Positions 1-5,911 of a DNA stretch of 10,068 nt are shown here, piece after piece; the first letter of the stretch is position 1, and each line of letters opens with the position of its first letter. The DNA is from DAOTWY01 sp003696565. GTDB lineage: Bacteria; Chloroflexota; Anaerolineae; Aggregatilineales; Phototrophicaceae. Made by a program: the position numbers and the translations under genes. The notes under the pieces are model-generated. The model ran no database searches. It was not told the DNA's origin and was given only the letters and a program-made list of their open reading frames with translations. The stretch covers positions 1 through 10,068 of the forward strand of contig DAOTWY010000036.1 of assembly GCA_034435635.1 (NCBI GenBank), in the 5' to 3' direction.

Positions 1-1133
1 CGATGCACCTCTGATGCGCCATCATAAATGCGGAAAGCCCGCGCTTTCTCATACCATTCTGCCAACGGTAAATCCCGTGAAACCCCGCTCCCACCACAAA
101 TCTGAAGCGCACGATCAATCACACGATTCACGGTTTCTGCCACATGTACCTTAGCCATAGAGGTTTCTACCCGTGCCTGCTCGCCATTGTTTAACAGCCA
201 AGCAGCATGTTGAATCAATAACCGCCCCATGTGTAGCTCCATCGCGGAATCCGCCAGCATCCACTGAACCGATTGATGCCCAGCAAGCGTATGACCAAAC
301 GCTTCACGTTGAGTTGCATATTGTGTGGCAATCTCTAATGCACGTTGAGCAATCCCCGTCCAACGCATACAATGCGTAAGGCGTGCTGGTGCCAAGCGAT
401 GTTGTGTTAGGGCGAACCCCTGCCCTTCTTCCCCTAAAATTGCATCATTGGGTAATCGTAAATTTTCATAACGAATCTCAACATGCCCGCCAAAATCCTT
501 GCCACCCAGCATCGGCACATCACGCACAATGTTGATCCCGGGTGAATCAGCAGGGGCAATAAACAATGTACACCCTTGATAAGGATGAACATCCGGGTCT
601 GTTTGCGCCATGATGATGAAGAAACTAGCGATCTCTCCGTTGGTACTCCACCATTTGTGTCCATTGATAACCCATTCATCTCCGTCACGTCGCGCTTGAG
701 TACGGATCATACGTGGATCAGACCCAGCACCTGGCGGCGGTTCCGTCATGGAAAAGGCAGAGAAAATTTCGCCAGCCACTAACGGTTTTAGATAGCGTTC
801 CCGTTGTTCTTCACTGGCAAAGGCGTTTAATAAGTGCATGTTGCCTTCATCCGGTGCAGCGCAGTGTATTGCCAATGGACCTAGCAAACTGCGCCCGGCG
901 GCTTCTAATACTGGGGCAAACTCTTCAATATTTAACCCCATTCCGCCCAATTCTTTGGGCATAGTGGGTGCCCATAATCCTGCTGCTTTTGCCTTTGCAC
1001 GCATTGCCTGAAGGGTTTCCATCGTCAATTGCTGACCGGTTTCACGCAATTGTGTTTCCACCGGAATGACGACCTCATCTAAAAATTGCAAGACACGATT
1101 AACAATCTCTTGAGAATGTGGGGTAAAATCCAT
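1..1133 (-). CDS. Acyl-CoA dehydrogenase, ACAD10/11 (LvaC-like) type, 3'-truncated by window edge
   Basis: FAD-dependent acyl-CoA dehydrogenase, cytoplasmic. The reading frame is open from ATG at 1133 to the window edge, giving 377 residues; I estimate only the last 20-40 are missing. Visible marks are the FAD/substrate segment AFSMTEPPPGAGSD (about 126-139), NGHKWWSTNG (157-166), the arginine of YATQREAFG (near 276), CGGSG (346-350) and IYDGASEVH at the truncated end. Most acyl-CoA dehydrogenases of the MCAD type carry catalytic Glu in YEGT; here the residue is Asp371. Asp in a DGxxEVH context is typical of the ACAD10/ACAD11 branch. That branch works with an APH-type kinase on 4-hydroxyacyl-CoAs, and such a kinase starts 33 bases away on the other strand. 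An AAGGA ribosome site lies about nine bases upstream of the start. The family is secure; the 4-hydroxyacyl-CoA substrate is inferred from subfamily features and neighbour. Confidence 0.93.
   Translation of the reverse strand, partial: MDFTPHSQEIVNRVLQFLDEVVIPVETQLRETGQQLTMETLQAMRAKAKAAGLWAPTMPKELGGMGLNIEEFAPVLEAAGRSLLGPLAIHCAAPDEGNMHLLNAFASEEQRERYLKPLVAGEIFSAFSMTEPPPGAGSDPRMIRTQARRDGDEWVINGHKWWSTNGEIASFFIIMAQTDPDVHPYQGCTLFIAPADSPGINIVRDVPMLGGKDFGGHVEIRYENLRLPNDAILGEEGQGFALTQHRLAPARLTHCMRWTGIAQRALEIATQYATQREAFGHTLAGHQSVQWMLADSAMELHMGRLLIQHAAWLLNNGEQARVETSMAKVHVAETVNRVIDRALQICGGSGVSRDLPLAEWYEKARAFRIYDGASEVH
1099..1129 (+). promoter_or_regulatory. Possible promoter for the phosphotransferase, inside the dehydrogenase gene
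   Basis: TTAACA at 1099-1104 and TAAAAT at 1124-1129 each match the sigma-70 hexamers in five of six positions. The spacer is 19 bases, longer than ideal. Transcription would begin near 1136, just ahead of the ribosome site at 1155. The elements lie in the first codons of the divergent dehydrogenase gene, because only 33 bases separate the two start codons. Prediction by eye only. Confidence 0.3.
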
Positions 1134-1154
1134 AAAAATTTTTCCTTTTTATTT

Positions 1155-1160
1155 CGGAGA
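1155..1160 (+). promoter_or_regulatory. Ribosome binding site fixing the phosphotransferase start at 1167
   Basis: CGGAGA sits six bases before ATG 1167. An in-frame ATG at 1086 would add 27 residues, but it lies inside the divergent dehydrogenase gene and the added residues do not resemble the family's N-terminus. The site therefore favours the start at 1167. Confidence 0.7.
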
Positions 1161-1166
1161 TTTTTC

Positions 1167-2189
1167 ATGATTATAGATGATTTCAAACAAAGACTCGAAC
1201 AATACCTAACAGACCAATCAAACACCCCTGTAACCATTTTAGCCCTCAAACCCTTGGCTGGTGGGGCATCACGTGATAGTTGGATGCTTGACGCTCAAAT
1301 CGGCGATACCATTCATAAACTTGTGCTGCGTAAAGATTACGCCACACAAATGAATGAAAAAGCCCTTACTCGCCGCCAAGAGTTCGATTTGATGCAACGG
1401 GCACTTGATTCTGGGGTAAAAGTCGCCCGGGTGCGTTTTATCTGTGATGATGACTCAATTTTAGGGCAACCCTTTTTTTTGATGGACTTTGTGGATGGAA
1501 TCAGCATTGGACCTAAAGTCATGCAGTTGCCAGAATTGGAGCAGGCTCGCCACGTTCTACCAGAGCAAATGGCAGAACAATTGGCAAAAATCCATGCCAT
1601 GCCCGTTGATGATTTTGATTGGTTAGACCGTCCAACAACAGGCAAAACCCCCGCGCAATATACAGTTGAACAAACGTATGCCATTTTAGATGCCACTGGT
1701 GCGCATGTGCCAGCATTTGAATACGCACTGCGATGGGCAGAACGCCACGCCCCGACTGATCCTGAAGTGACTTTCGTTCATGGTGATTTTCGGATCGGCA
1801 ACTTATTGGTAAATACACAAGGCTTGGCAGCGGTTATTGATTGGGAGTTTGGGCATATGGGTAGCCCCATTGAAGAGATTGGCTACTTGTGTATGAGAGA
1901 TTGGCGTTTTGGGAACGATCACTTACACGCTGCTGGTCTTTGCCCGCGTGAACGTTTTATTCAGGCATATGAAAAGTTCAGCGGTCGCCAGGTAGATCGT
2001 CATGCAGCTGATTGGTGGGAAATTGTGGGAAATCTACGCTGGGGGATCATCTGCCTAGCACAAGCAAACCGCCACTTAAGTGGTGAAGACCCTAGTGTAG
2101 AGCTAGCGAGCTTAGGCAGACGTTCAGCAGAAATGCAGTTAGAAGCATTACGCTTAATCGAAAAAATCAACCAAGAGGAGAATCAATAA
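1167..2189 (+). CDS. APH-fold phosphotransferase, ACAD10/11 kinase-domain (LvaA-like) type
   Basis: ATP-dependent small-molecule kinase of the aminoglycoside phosphotransferase fold, 340 residues, soluble. Visible motifs are the nucleotide loop LAGGASRDSW (30-39), KLVLRKD (51-57) with the probable ATP-binding Lys, the hinge-like FLMDFVDG (104-111), the catalytic loop HGDFRIGN (205-212; Asp207 and Asn212) and the metal-binding IDWEFGHMGSP (224-234; Asp225). These sequences match the kinase half of ACAD10/ACAD11 and bacterial LvaA much better than antibiotic-resistance kinases. In that subfamily the enzyme phosphorylates the 4-hydroxyl of a hydroxyacyl-CoA so that the partner dehydrogenase can eliminate phosphate. 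The divergent partner at 1-1133 supports this role. Pseudomonas LvaA works with a small protein, LvaB; no LvaB-like gene is visible here. A hairpin terminator follows the stop codon directly. Family assignment is strong; substrate is inferred. Confidence 0.9.
   Translation: MIIDDFKQRLEQYLTDQSNTPVTILALKPLAGGASRDSWMLDAQIGDTIHKLVLRKDYATQMNEKALTRRQEFDLMQRALDSGVKVARVRFICDDDSILGQPFFLMDFVDGISIGPKVMQLPELEQARHVLPEQMAEQLAKIHAMPVDDFDWLDRPTTGKTPAQYTVEQTYAILDATGAHVPAFEYALRWAERHAPTDPEVTFVHGDFRIGNLLVNTQGLAAVIDWEFGHMGSPIEEIGYLCMRDWRFGNDHLHAAGLCPRERFIQAYEKFSGRQVDRHAADWWEIVGNLRWGIICLAQANRHLSGEDPSVELASLGRRSAEMQLEALRLIEKINQEENQ
1170..1175 (-). promoter_or_regulatory. Consensus -10 box candidate for the acyl-CoA dehydrogenase gene
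   Basis: On the minus strand this reads TATAAT, a perfect sigma-70 -10 hexamer. It overlaps codons 2-3 of the divergent phosphotransferase and would start transcription near 1163, giving a leader of about 30 bases that contains the dehydrogenase ribosome site. The region 18 bases upstream reads TTCGAG, a poor -35, so the call rests mainly on the -10 and its position. Confidence 0.35.
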
Positions 2190-2211
2190 AAGGCAGGTTT
2201 CCCCGCCCTTT
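2189..2211. terminator. Bidirectional hairpin terminator between convergent genes
   Basis: AAAGG at 2189-2193 pairs with CCTTT at 2207-2211. The inner stem GG/CC (2196-2197 with 2202-2203) and a C-G pair continue it with one bulge and one mismatch around a four-base loop. It is followed by T-rich sequence on the plus strand, and by TTTTATTG when read on the minus strand. It sits in the 41-base gap between the convergent stops at 2189 and 2231, so it can serve both genes. The stem is imperfect, so its strength is uncertain. Confidence 0.65.
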
Positions 2212-2230
2212 ATTCGTTCTGTTTGTTGGT

Positions 2231-2980
2231 TTATGCATCAGCCGGTGTAGAAAGCCGGTTGTTCAAGCCTTCTAAGAAGCGTTCCAGCATAGCATCTGCT
2301 TGTTCTTGTGTCAGGTCACCGTTTGCAACGGCTTCATCTAATTTGGCTTGTGCTTCGGCAGTCACATCCGCCACGAAAGCATCCAGATCAACGCCTGCGT
2401 TAGTTAGAATTTCAGCAAAGGTTTCGCCATCACGTAATGCTTCACGAATATCGGTGCGGGTCAAATCAGTGTTGTTCGCAATCCAATCTTGGACGATATG
2501 TGCTAGTTCCATACCAACCCCATCCCCTGGGCGACCCCGAACAGGGCGATCTGGCAGTTCGCGGTTCATCATCTCATTCAAGCGGGTTTCCAGTTCTGCC
2601 AGCAATTCATCGGCACGTTCTTGGGTCAACCGTTCATTTTCCACTGCTTCGTTGATCTGATCGGTTGCCTGAGCGATCAAAATACCGATAATTGCGTTGA
2701 CATCGCCACCATTAGCTGTGATGACATCCGCCATTGTGCTACCAGGCTCGGCATCCCGCAACAATTCCATAAACTCAATCGGAGTCAGCCCCAATTCACT
2801 GGCGATTGTATCCATTGCATTCCGAATAGGGTGAACACGATGCTCACGTTCGCCACGTCCACCAGGACGACCTGGATCACGCGGTCCGTCACCTGGACCA
2901 CCCGGCTGCGCACTTACGACACCAGCCATTAATCCCATAACTAAAATCAATAGTGTGATAATGCTGAGTTTGGTTTTCAT
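2231..2980 (-). CDS. Secreted helical protein with two copies of a DUF2680-like repeat, function unknown
   Basis: A 249-residue exported protein of unknown function. Residues 1-24 form a classical signal peptide: KTK, a hydrophobic core, then cleavage after VSA before QPGG. A disordered stretch rich in Gly, Pro, Arg and Asp follows (25-48). Next come two homologous mostly helical units, about 57-140 and 162-244, joined by another Pro/Gly/Arg linker (142-155). Each unit has a short helix pair ending in an acidic 'G-T-AE-IL/DV' type turn, then a long helix with the shared pattern EAV-N--LTQE-AD--L (111-127 and 216-232). This resembles repeats of DUF2680-type proteins seen in Gram-positive bacteria and Chloroflexota, recalled rather than searched. 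The ribosome site AGGAG lies eight bases upstream of ATG 2980. No enzyme motif or cysteine is seen; an envelope-associated structural or binding role is only a guess. Confidence 0.8.
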   Translation of the reverse strand: MKTKLSIITLLILVMGLMAGVVSAQPGGPGDGPRDPGRPGGRGEREHRVHPIRNAMDTIASELGLTPIEFMELLRDAEPGSTMADVITANGGDVNAIIGILIAQATDQINEAVENERLTQERADELLAELETRLNEMMNRELPDRPVRGRPGDGVGMELAHIVQDWIANNTDLTRTDIREALRDGETFAEILTNAGVDLDAFVADVTAEAQAKLDEAVANGDLTQEQADAMLERFLEGLNNRLSTPADA

Positions 2981-3024
2981 GATATTTTCTCCTATCGAAC
3001 TCGTTCACTTGCCTATAGGATGCG

Positions 3025-3090
3025 GTAAAATTGTCATGAGATTTTTTGCTGAAAGTAAATCATCCGTAAAGCCTGTAAAAAATCAGTAAA
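3025..3090. promoter_or_regulatory. Phased GTAAA boxes in the divergent spacer, possible operator
   Basis: GTAAA (TTTAC on the other strand) occurs at 3025-3029, 3055-3059, 3066-3070, 3075-3079 and 3086-3090. The last four start 11, 9 and 11 bases apart, about one helical turn. Direct repeats with this spacing are how OmpR/PhoB-family response regulators usually bind. The cluster lies between the divergent genes starting at 2980 and 3195 and could control either one. AT-rich DNA can produce such runs by chance. Confidence 0.25.
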
Positions 3091-3179
3091 CACCTAAAGC
3101 ATTCATACCTGCCCCGTTATTTTTAGCCATAATGAACAGATAAAAGATATGCTATGCTATTTTGCATGAGATCAACCTT

Positions 3180-3185
3180 GGAGAG
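3180..3185 (+). promoter_or_regulatory. Ribosome binding site supporting the sulfatase-homologue start at 3195
   Basis: GGAGAG lies nine bases before ATG 3195. An earlier in-frame ATG at 3162 would add 11 residues (MHEINLGERTA) ahead of the first beta strand and has no good ribosome site. Starting at 3195 places the metal-binding Asp at residue 10, as is normal for the family. Confidence 0.65.
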
Positions 3186-3194
3186 AGAACAGCT

Positions 3195-4724
3195 ATGCCA
3201 GATATTGTATTGATTATTCTGGATACACAACGGCGAGATCGCCTATCGATCTATGGTCACCCACAACAAACTTCACCTCATTTGGACGAATTTGCCACAG
3301 AATCAACTCTATTTGAGCGGGCAATTGCCCCAGCACAGTGGACGGTACCCTCTCATGCCTCAATGTTCACCGGATTGTATCCCTCTACACATCAAGTTAC
3401 CCAAGCGACCAGCAAATTATCCGGCAGTTATCCCACATTAGCTGAGATTTTACAGGCAGATGGCTACCATACGGCAGGATTTTGTAATAACCCGTTGGTC
3501 GGCGTGCTGGATACCGGTTTAATACGGGGGTTCAATCAATTTTTTAATTATGCTGGGGCAGCCCCAAACCGCCCGCTTGACCTAACGCGCACATGGGTTC
3601 GGCGTAAAATTAGCCAACAGTGGCGGCGGTTTGCCTTACATGTCAGCCAATATTTTGCCCGGTCAGATTGGTTATTTCGTATTTCGCTTCATCCCATGCT
3701 AACACCTTTATGGACACGCTGGGTTAACTACAAAGGCAATACCGCCCGTTCTATTGATGATCTAATTGATTATCACAAAGTCCATCGTGGTGGGGGGCAA
3801 CCATTATTCTTGTTCCTTAATCTGATGGGGACACACATGCCGTATCGCCCCCCCCAAGATTACATCAAACGCTTTGTGCCAGATGTAGATAAAGCCGCTT
3901 ATTCATTCATTAACCGCTTTAATGCTGATGCCGCACGCTGGGCAAGTCCGGTTGAAGAACCGCTTTCTGCCTGGGAATCACACATTATTGATGGATTTTA
4001 TAATGCGGAAGTTGCACATCAAGATTATCACTTAGGGCGACTATTACGTTATCTTAAAGACTCCGGTGCGCTGGAAGATACACTGGTGATCATCGCTGCC
4101 GACCATGGAGAAGGACATGGTGATCATCATTTCTTTGGTCATAGCTTTGTGGTATACCAAGAATTAGTTCATGTTCCTTTGGTAATTTCATACCCACAAA
4201 TGTTTCCAGTTGGCAAACGAATCCAAACCAATGTCAGTACACGGCGTATTTTTCATACTGTGTTAGATGTCGCTGGGATCACCCCGCCGATTGATGAAAG
4301 TAACCCAAATGCGGATGTTAAAAATCTTTCTCTAGCGCGTTCTACCAACTGCGCGCCAGATAGTGAAAACGGGTTGGTTTTTGCAGAGGCATTTCCACCA
4401 CAAACCCTTTTGAGCGTTATAGAACACCACCACCCGCATCTAATAGAGTCTATGTTATTAACGTGTGTGCGGCGTGGCGTATATCAGGATTCACATAAAC
4501 TAGCAGTTGCCAACGACTATATTGAAGGCTTGTTTGACATTGCAGTTGATCCTACTGAGCAAGTCAATTTAGCAGAACAGAACAGACAACTGGCAACCGA
4601 TTTGCAGAATAAAATCAGTGCGTTTGTACAGTTGGCACAACATTACCACACAGATAGCCCCTATGATGGCAGTGTCAGCCCAGATGTGATTAATCATCTA
4701 AAAGCGTTAGGATATATCGAATAA
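3195..4724 (+). CDS. Sulfatase-fold hydrolase/transferase with Thr in place of the formylglycine Cys/Ser
   Basis: Alkaline phosphatase superfamily protein of the sulfatase branch, 509 residues. Without a signal peptide or membrane helix it is probably cytoplasmic. The N-terminus PDIVLIILDTQRRDRLSIYG supplies the first metal-ligand Asp residues (10 and probably 15). The second metal site is ADHGEGHGDHHFFGHS (302-317; Asp303, His304, His316), followed by the typical VHVPLVISYP strand. The tail GLFDIAVDPTEQVNLA is the usual sulfatase C-terminal motif. The nucleophile motif C/S-x-P-S-R reads TVPSH here (50-54), in AQWTVPSHASMFTGLYPS. Thr50 cannot become formylglycine, so ordinary sulfate-ester hydrolysis is unlikely. 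Thr serves as nucleophile in lipoteichoic acid synthase-like and phosphoethanolamine transferase relatives, so phospho-group chemistry is a reasonable alternative. WTxPSH is, from memory, common in many bacterial and archaeal 'sulfatases'. Substrate unknown; neighbours give no hint. Confidence 0.88.
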   Translation: MPDIVLIILDTQRRDRLSIYGHPQQTSPHLDEFATESTLFERAIAPAQWTVPSHASMFTGLYPSTHQVTQATSKLSGSYPTLAEILQADGYHTAGFCNNPLVGVLDTGLIRGFNQFFNYAGAAPNRPLDLTRTWVRRKISQQWRRFALHVSQYFARSDWLFRISLHPMLTPLWTRWVNYKGNTARSIDDLIDYHKVHRGGGQPLFLFLNLMGTHMPYRPPQDYIKRFVPDVDKAAYSFINRFNADAARWASPVEEPLSAWESHIIDGFYNAEVAHQDYHLGRLLRYLKDSGALEDTLVIIAADHGEGHGDHHFFGHSFVVYQELVHVPLVISYPQMFPVGKRIQTNVSTRRIFHTVLDVAGITPPIDESNPNADVKNLSLARSTNCAPDSENGLVFAEAFPPQTLLSVIEHHHPHLIESMLLTCVRRGVYQDSHKLAVANDYIEGLFDIAVDPTEQVNLAEQNRQLATDLQNKISAFVQLAQHYHTDSPYDGSVSPDVINHLKALGYIE

Positions 4725-4763
4725 TACATCACCGTTAATTGGGGCGTGGGGAATTTTACGATA

Positions 4764-4789
4764 TTGCCAAGGGATAAATCCCCTGGCAA
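4764..4789. repeat. Near-perfect palindrome with GGGATAAATCCC core
   Basis: TTGCCA (4764-4769) pairs with TGGCAA (4784-4789), and GGGAT (4771-4775) with ATCCC (4778-4782); only the A/C pair between these arms is mismatched. It lies between the convergent stops at 4724 and 4921. The GATAAATCC core recurs at 8286 and, inverted, at 8352, which suggests a dispersed extragenic palindrome family rather than an ordinary terminator. No T-tract follows on either strand. Confidence 0.6.
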
Positions 4790-4791
4790 CA

Positions 4792-4843
4792 CTATCTCCC
4801 CCATCAATGGGGCGACCAACACTAGCGTACACACCGGAGATAG
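4792..4843. repeat. Nested inverted repeat next to the GATAAATCC palindrome
   Basis: CTATCTCC (4792-4799) and GGAGATAG (4836-4843) are perfect inverted copies. Between them CCCCAT-CA-ATGGGG (4799-4812) is another perfect inverted repeat. CAACACTA occurs twice in direct orientation, at 4787-4794 and 4817-4824. With the palindrome just upstream this forms a structured block of about 80 bases in the 196-base gap between the sulfatase homologue and the CofE homologue. The remaining parts of the gap (4725-4763 and 4844-4920) show no gene or clear signal. Confidence 0.5.
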
Positions 4844-4920
4844 GCGTTTCGTTTCTATAAGGTGCATCATTTTAACCAACGCTATTATTATCTTGGCTAT
4901 TCTTCTGAAAAAGGATACAA

Positions 4921-5793
4921 CTAATCCCCTGCGATAATATTGGCAGTGAGTAGGTCTTGTGTTAAGCGTCCTTCTGTTAATGACCCAACATAGATGCACA
5001 TTTGCCAGGGAATAGCAACATCATCCACACCAAGCACTGCGTCAGTGAGTTCTACACCGGTGTTACGGACGATCGCAATGGGGGTTGCTTCATCGGTTTC
5101 GCCCATGACCATTTGCGCACAAACACAGATTGAATCAGCAATCCCGATTTGAGTAACTTGCATGGGGTTGCCGAATAGATCCGGCTTACCGCGTTGATCT
5201 CGAATAGGTTTAAAGCCCGCGGTAGATAAGGCAACGCCGGTTGTACCTAAGCGACCAGGCATTAACCAGCTATCTGTTAGAATCACGCCAACGTCTACGT
5301 TTAAGGCTGCACGTAATCCAGCACGAATATGCGCAGCTGTATGGTATGGGTCAATTGGGAATAATACAACTTGCCCACTGGGAATATTGGAACGATCTAG
5401 CCCGGCATTGGGCGAGATAATACCATCTTTATGGGTCAATAAAAATCCCACTTTGACCCCGTTAAACTCATGGATGATACCACCAAAAACATGATCAGCT
5501 TCATTTAGAACAAGCTGTGCTAAATGCGGGTTCATGTGGTAGCGTTCTGCAATAGCTTGTGCTTGCGGGCTGATTTGAACATCGTGTAGATTGACCACAC
5601 GTCCTTCGCTAATTGCGGCATATTTACTACTAATGGCGACAACATCACCGGTTTGTAAGCTTTCTCCGGCGGTGTCAATTGATTGGATGATGGTATTAAC
5701 TAAGTTGAACGTGTCCTGTTGAACAGGGGCTTGGATAGGAATCACAATAAGTGGTTGTCTGCTTGGCACGGGGATATACCTTTTCCAATACAT
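4921..5793 (-). CDS. CofE-like gamma-glutamyl/amide ligase (F420-0 ligase family), divergent
   Basis: Member of the coenzyme F420-0:L-glutamate ligase family (CofE/FbiB N-terminal domain), 290 residues from ATG 5793. CofE adds glutamates to F420-0 with GTP in the cytoplasm. Recognisable segments are LQTGDVVAISSKYAAISEGR (46-65), NAGLDRSN (129-136), ILTDSW (171-176) and TGVALSTAGFKPIRDQRGKPD with DLFG (185-208), ending in ADS and MVMGE-DEATPIAIVR. In standard CofE the metal/GTP loop reads roughly SDT-GRPWR-G; here it is TDSWLMPGRLGTTG, with Asp174 kept but the rest changed. Relatives of this sort occur in genomes where I am not sure F420 is made, so the acceptor may differ. No cofC, cofD/fbiA or cofGH lies in the window. 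The start is uncertain: ATG 5793 has no ribosome site, GTG 5769 has AAAAGG nine bases upstream, and TTG 5838 is less likely. Confidence 0.8.
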   Translation of the reverse strand: MYWKRYIPVPSRQPLIVIPIQAPVQQDTFNLVNTIIQSIDTAGESLQTGDVVAISSKYAAISEGRVVNLHDVQISPQAQAIAERYHMNPHLAQLVLNEADHVFGGIIHEFNGVKVGFLLTHKDGIISPNAGLDRSNIPSGQVVLFPIDPYHTAAHIRAGLRAALNVDVGVILTDSWLMPGRLGTTGVALSTAGFKPIRDQRGKPDLFGNPMQVTQIGIADSICVCAQMVMGETDEATPIAIVRNTGVELTDAVLGVDDVAIPWQMCIYVGSLTEGRLTQDLLTANIIAGD

Positions 5794-5872
5794 AGTGCAA
5801 TAGACAAAAAGGGTATAACCAACCGCTTCAGATTTCAAGTTCTGGCTTTTGGGATAGCAGATAAAATATGTG

Positions 5873-5893
5873 AGGGGCAGTTGTTTTGCCCCT
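5873..5893 (-). terminator. Hairpin downstream of the SDR gene
   Basis: AGGGGCA (5873-5879) and TGCCCCT (5887-5893) form a perfect seven-base stem with a seven-base loop, 18 bases beyond the SDR stop codon. On the minus strand the sequence after the stem is CACATATTTTATC, with only a delayed T-run, so termination may be partial. It separates the SDR gene from the CofE-like gene 119 bases downstream, suggesting separate transcripts or attenuation. Confidence 0.55.
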
Positions 5894-5911
5894 ATTTGCG
5901 TGACTCCTTAT

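Noticed and set aside
1086..1166. Longer phosphotransferase with 27 extra N-terminal residues
   Set aside because: The extension lies inside the divergent dehydrogenase gene, lacks family similarity, and the ribosome site at 1155-1160 points to 1167.
1167..2189. Aminoglycoside resistance gene
   Set aside because: The APH fold is present, but the motifs match the ACAD10/11-LvaA kinase group and the neighbour is an acyl-CoA dehydrogenase.
2223..2660. Ser-rich 145-residue open frame on the plus strand
   Set aside because: It is antisense to the secreted two-repeat protein, has no ribosome site and no domain; its low-complexity content mirrors the repeats on the other strand.
3145..3165. Tandem TATGC as a -10 region for the sulfatase-fold gene
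   Set aside because: No acceptable -35 hexamer is found at 16-18 bases upstream of either copy.
4764..4843. CRISPR fragment
   Set aside because: The repeats are inverted and of differing sequence; there are no regularly spaced direct repeats or cas genes.
4694..4999. 101-residue open frame on the minus strand
   Set aside because: It spans the repeat block and overlaps the 3' ends of two convergent genes; the composition is not protein-like and no start signal is seen.
5794..5838. CofE-like gene starting at TTG 5838
   Set aside because: There is no ribosome site, the start is rare, and the extra 15 residues lie outside the family's fold. The TTGAAA there could instead be part of a promoter, but its spacing to TATACC is only 15 bases, so no promoter was called.
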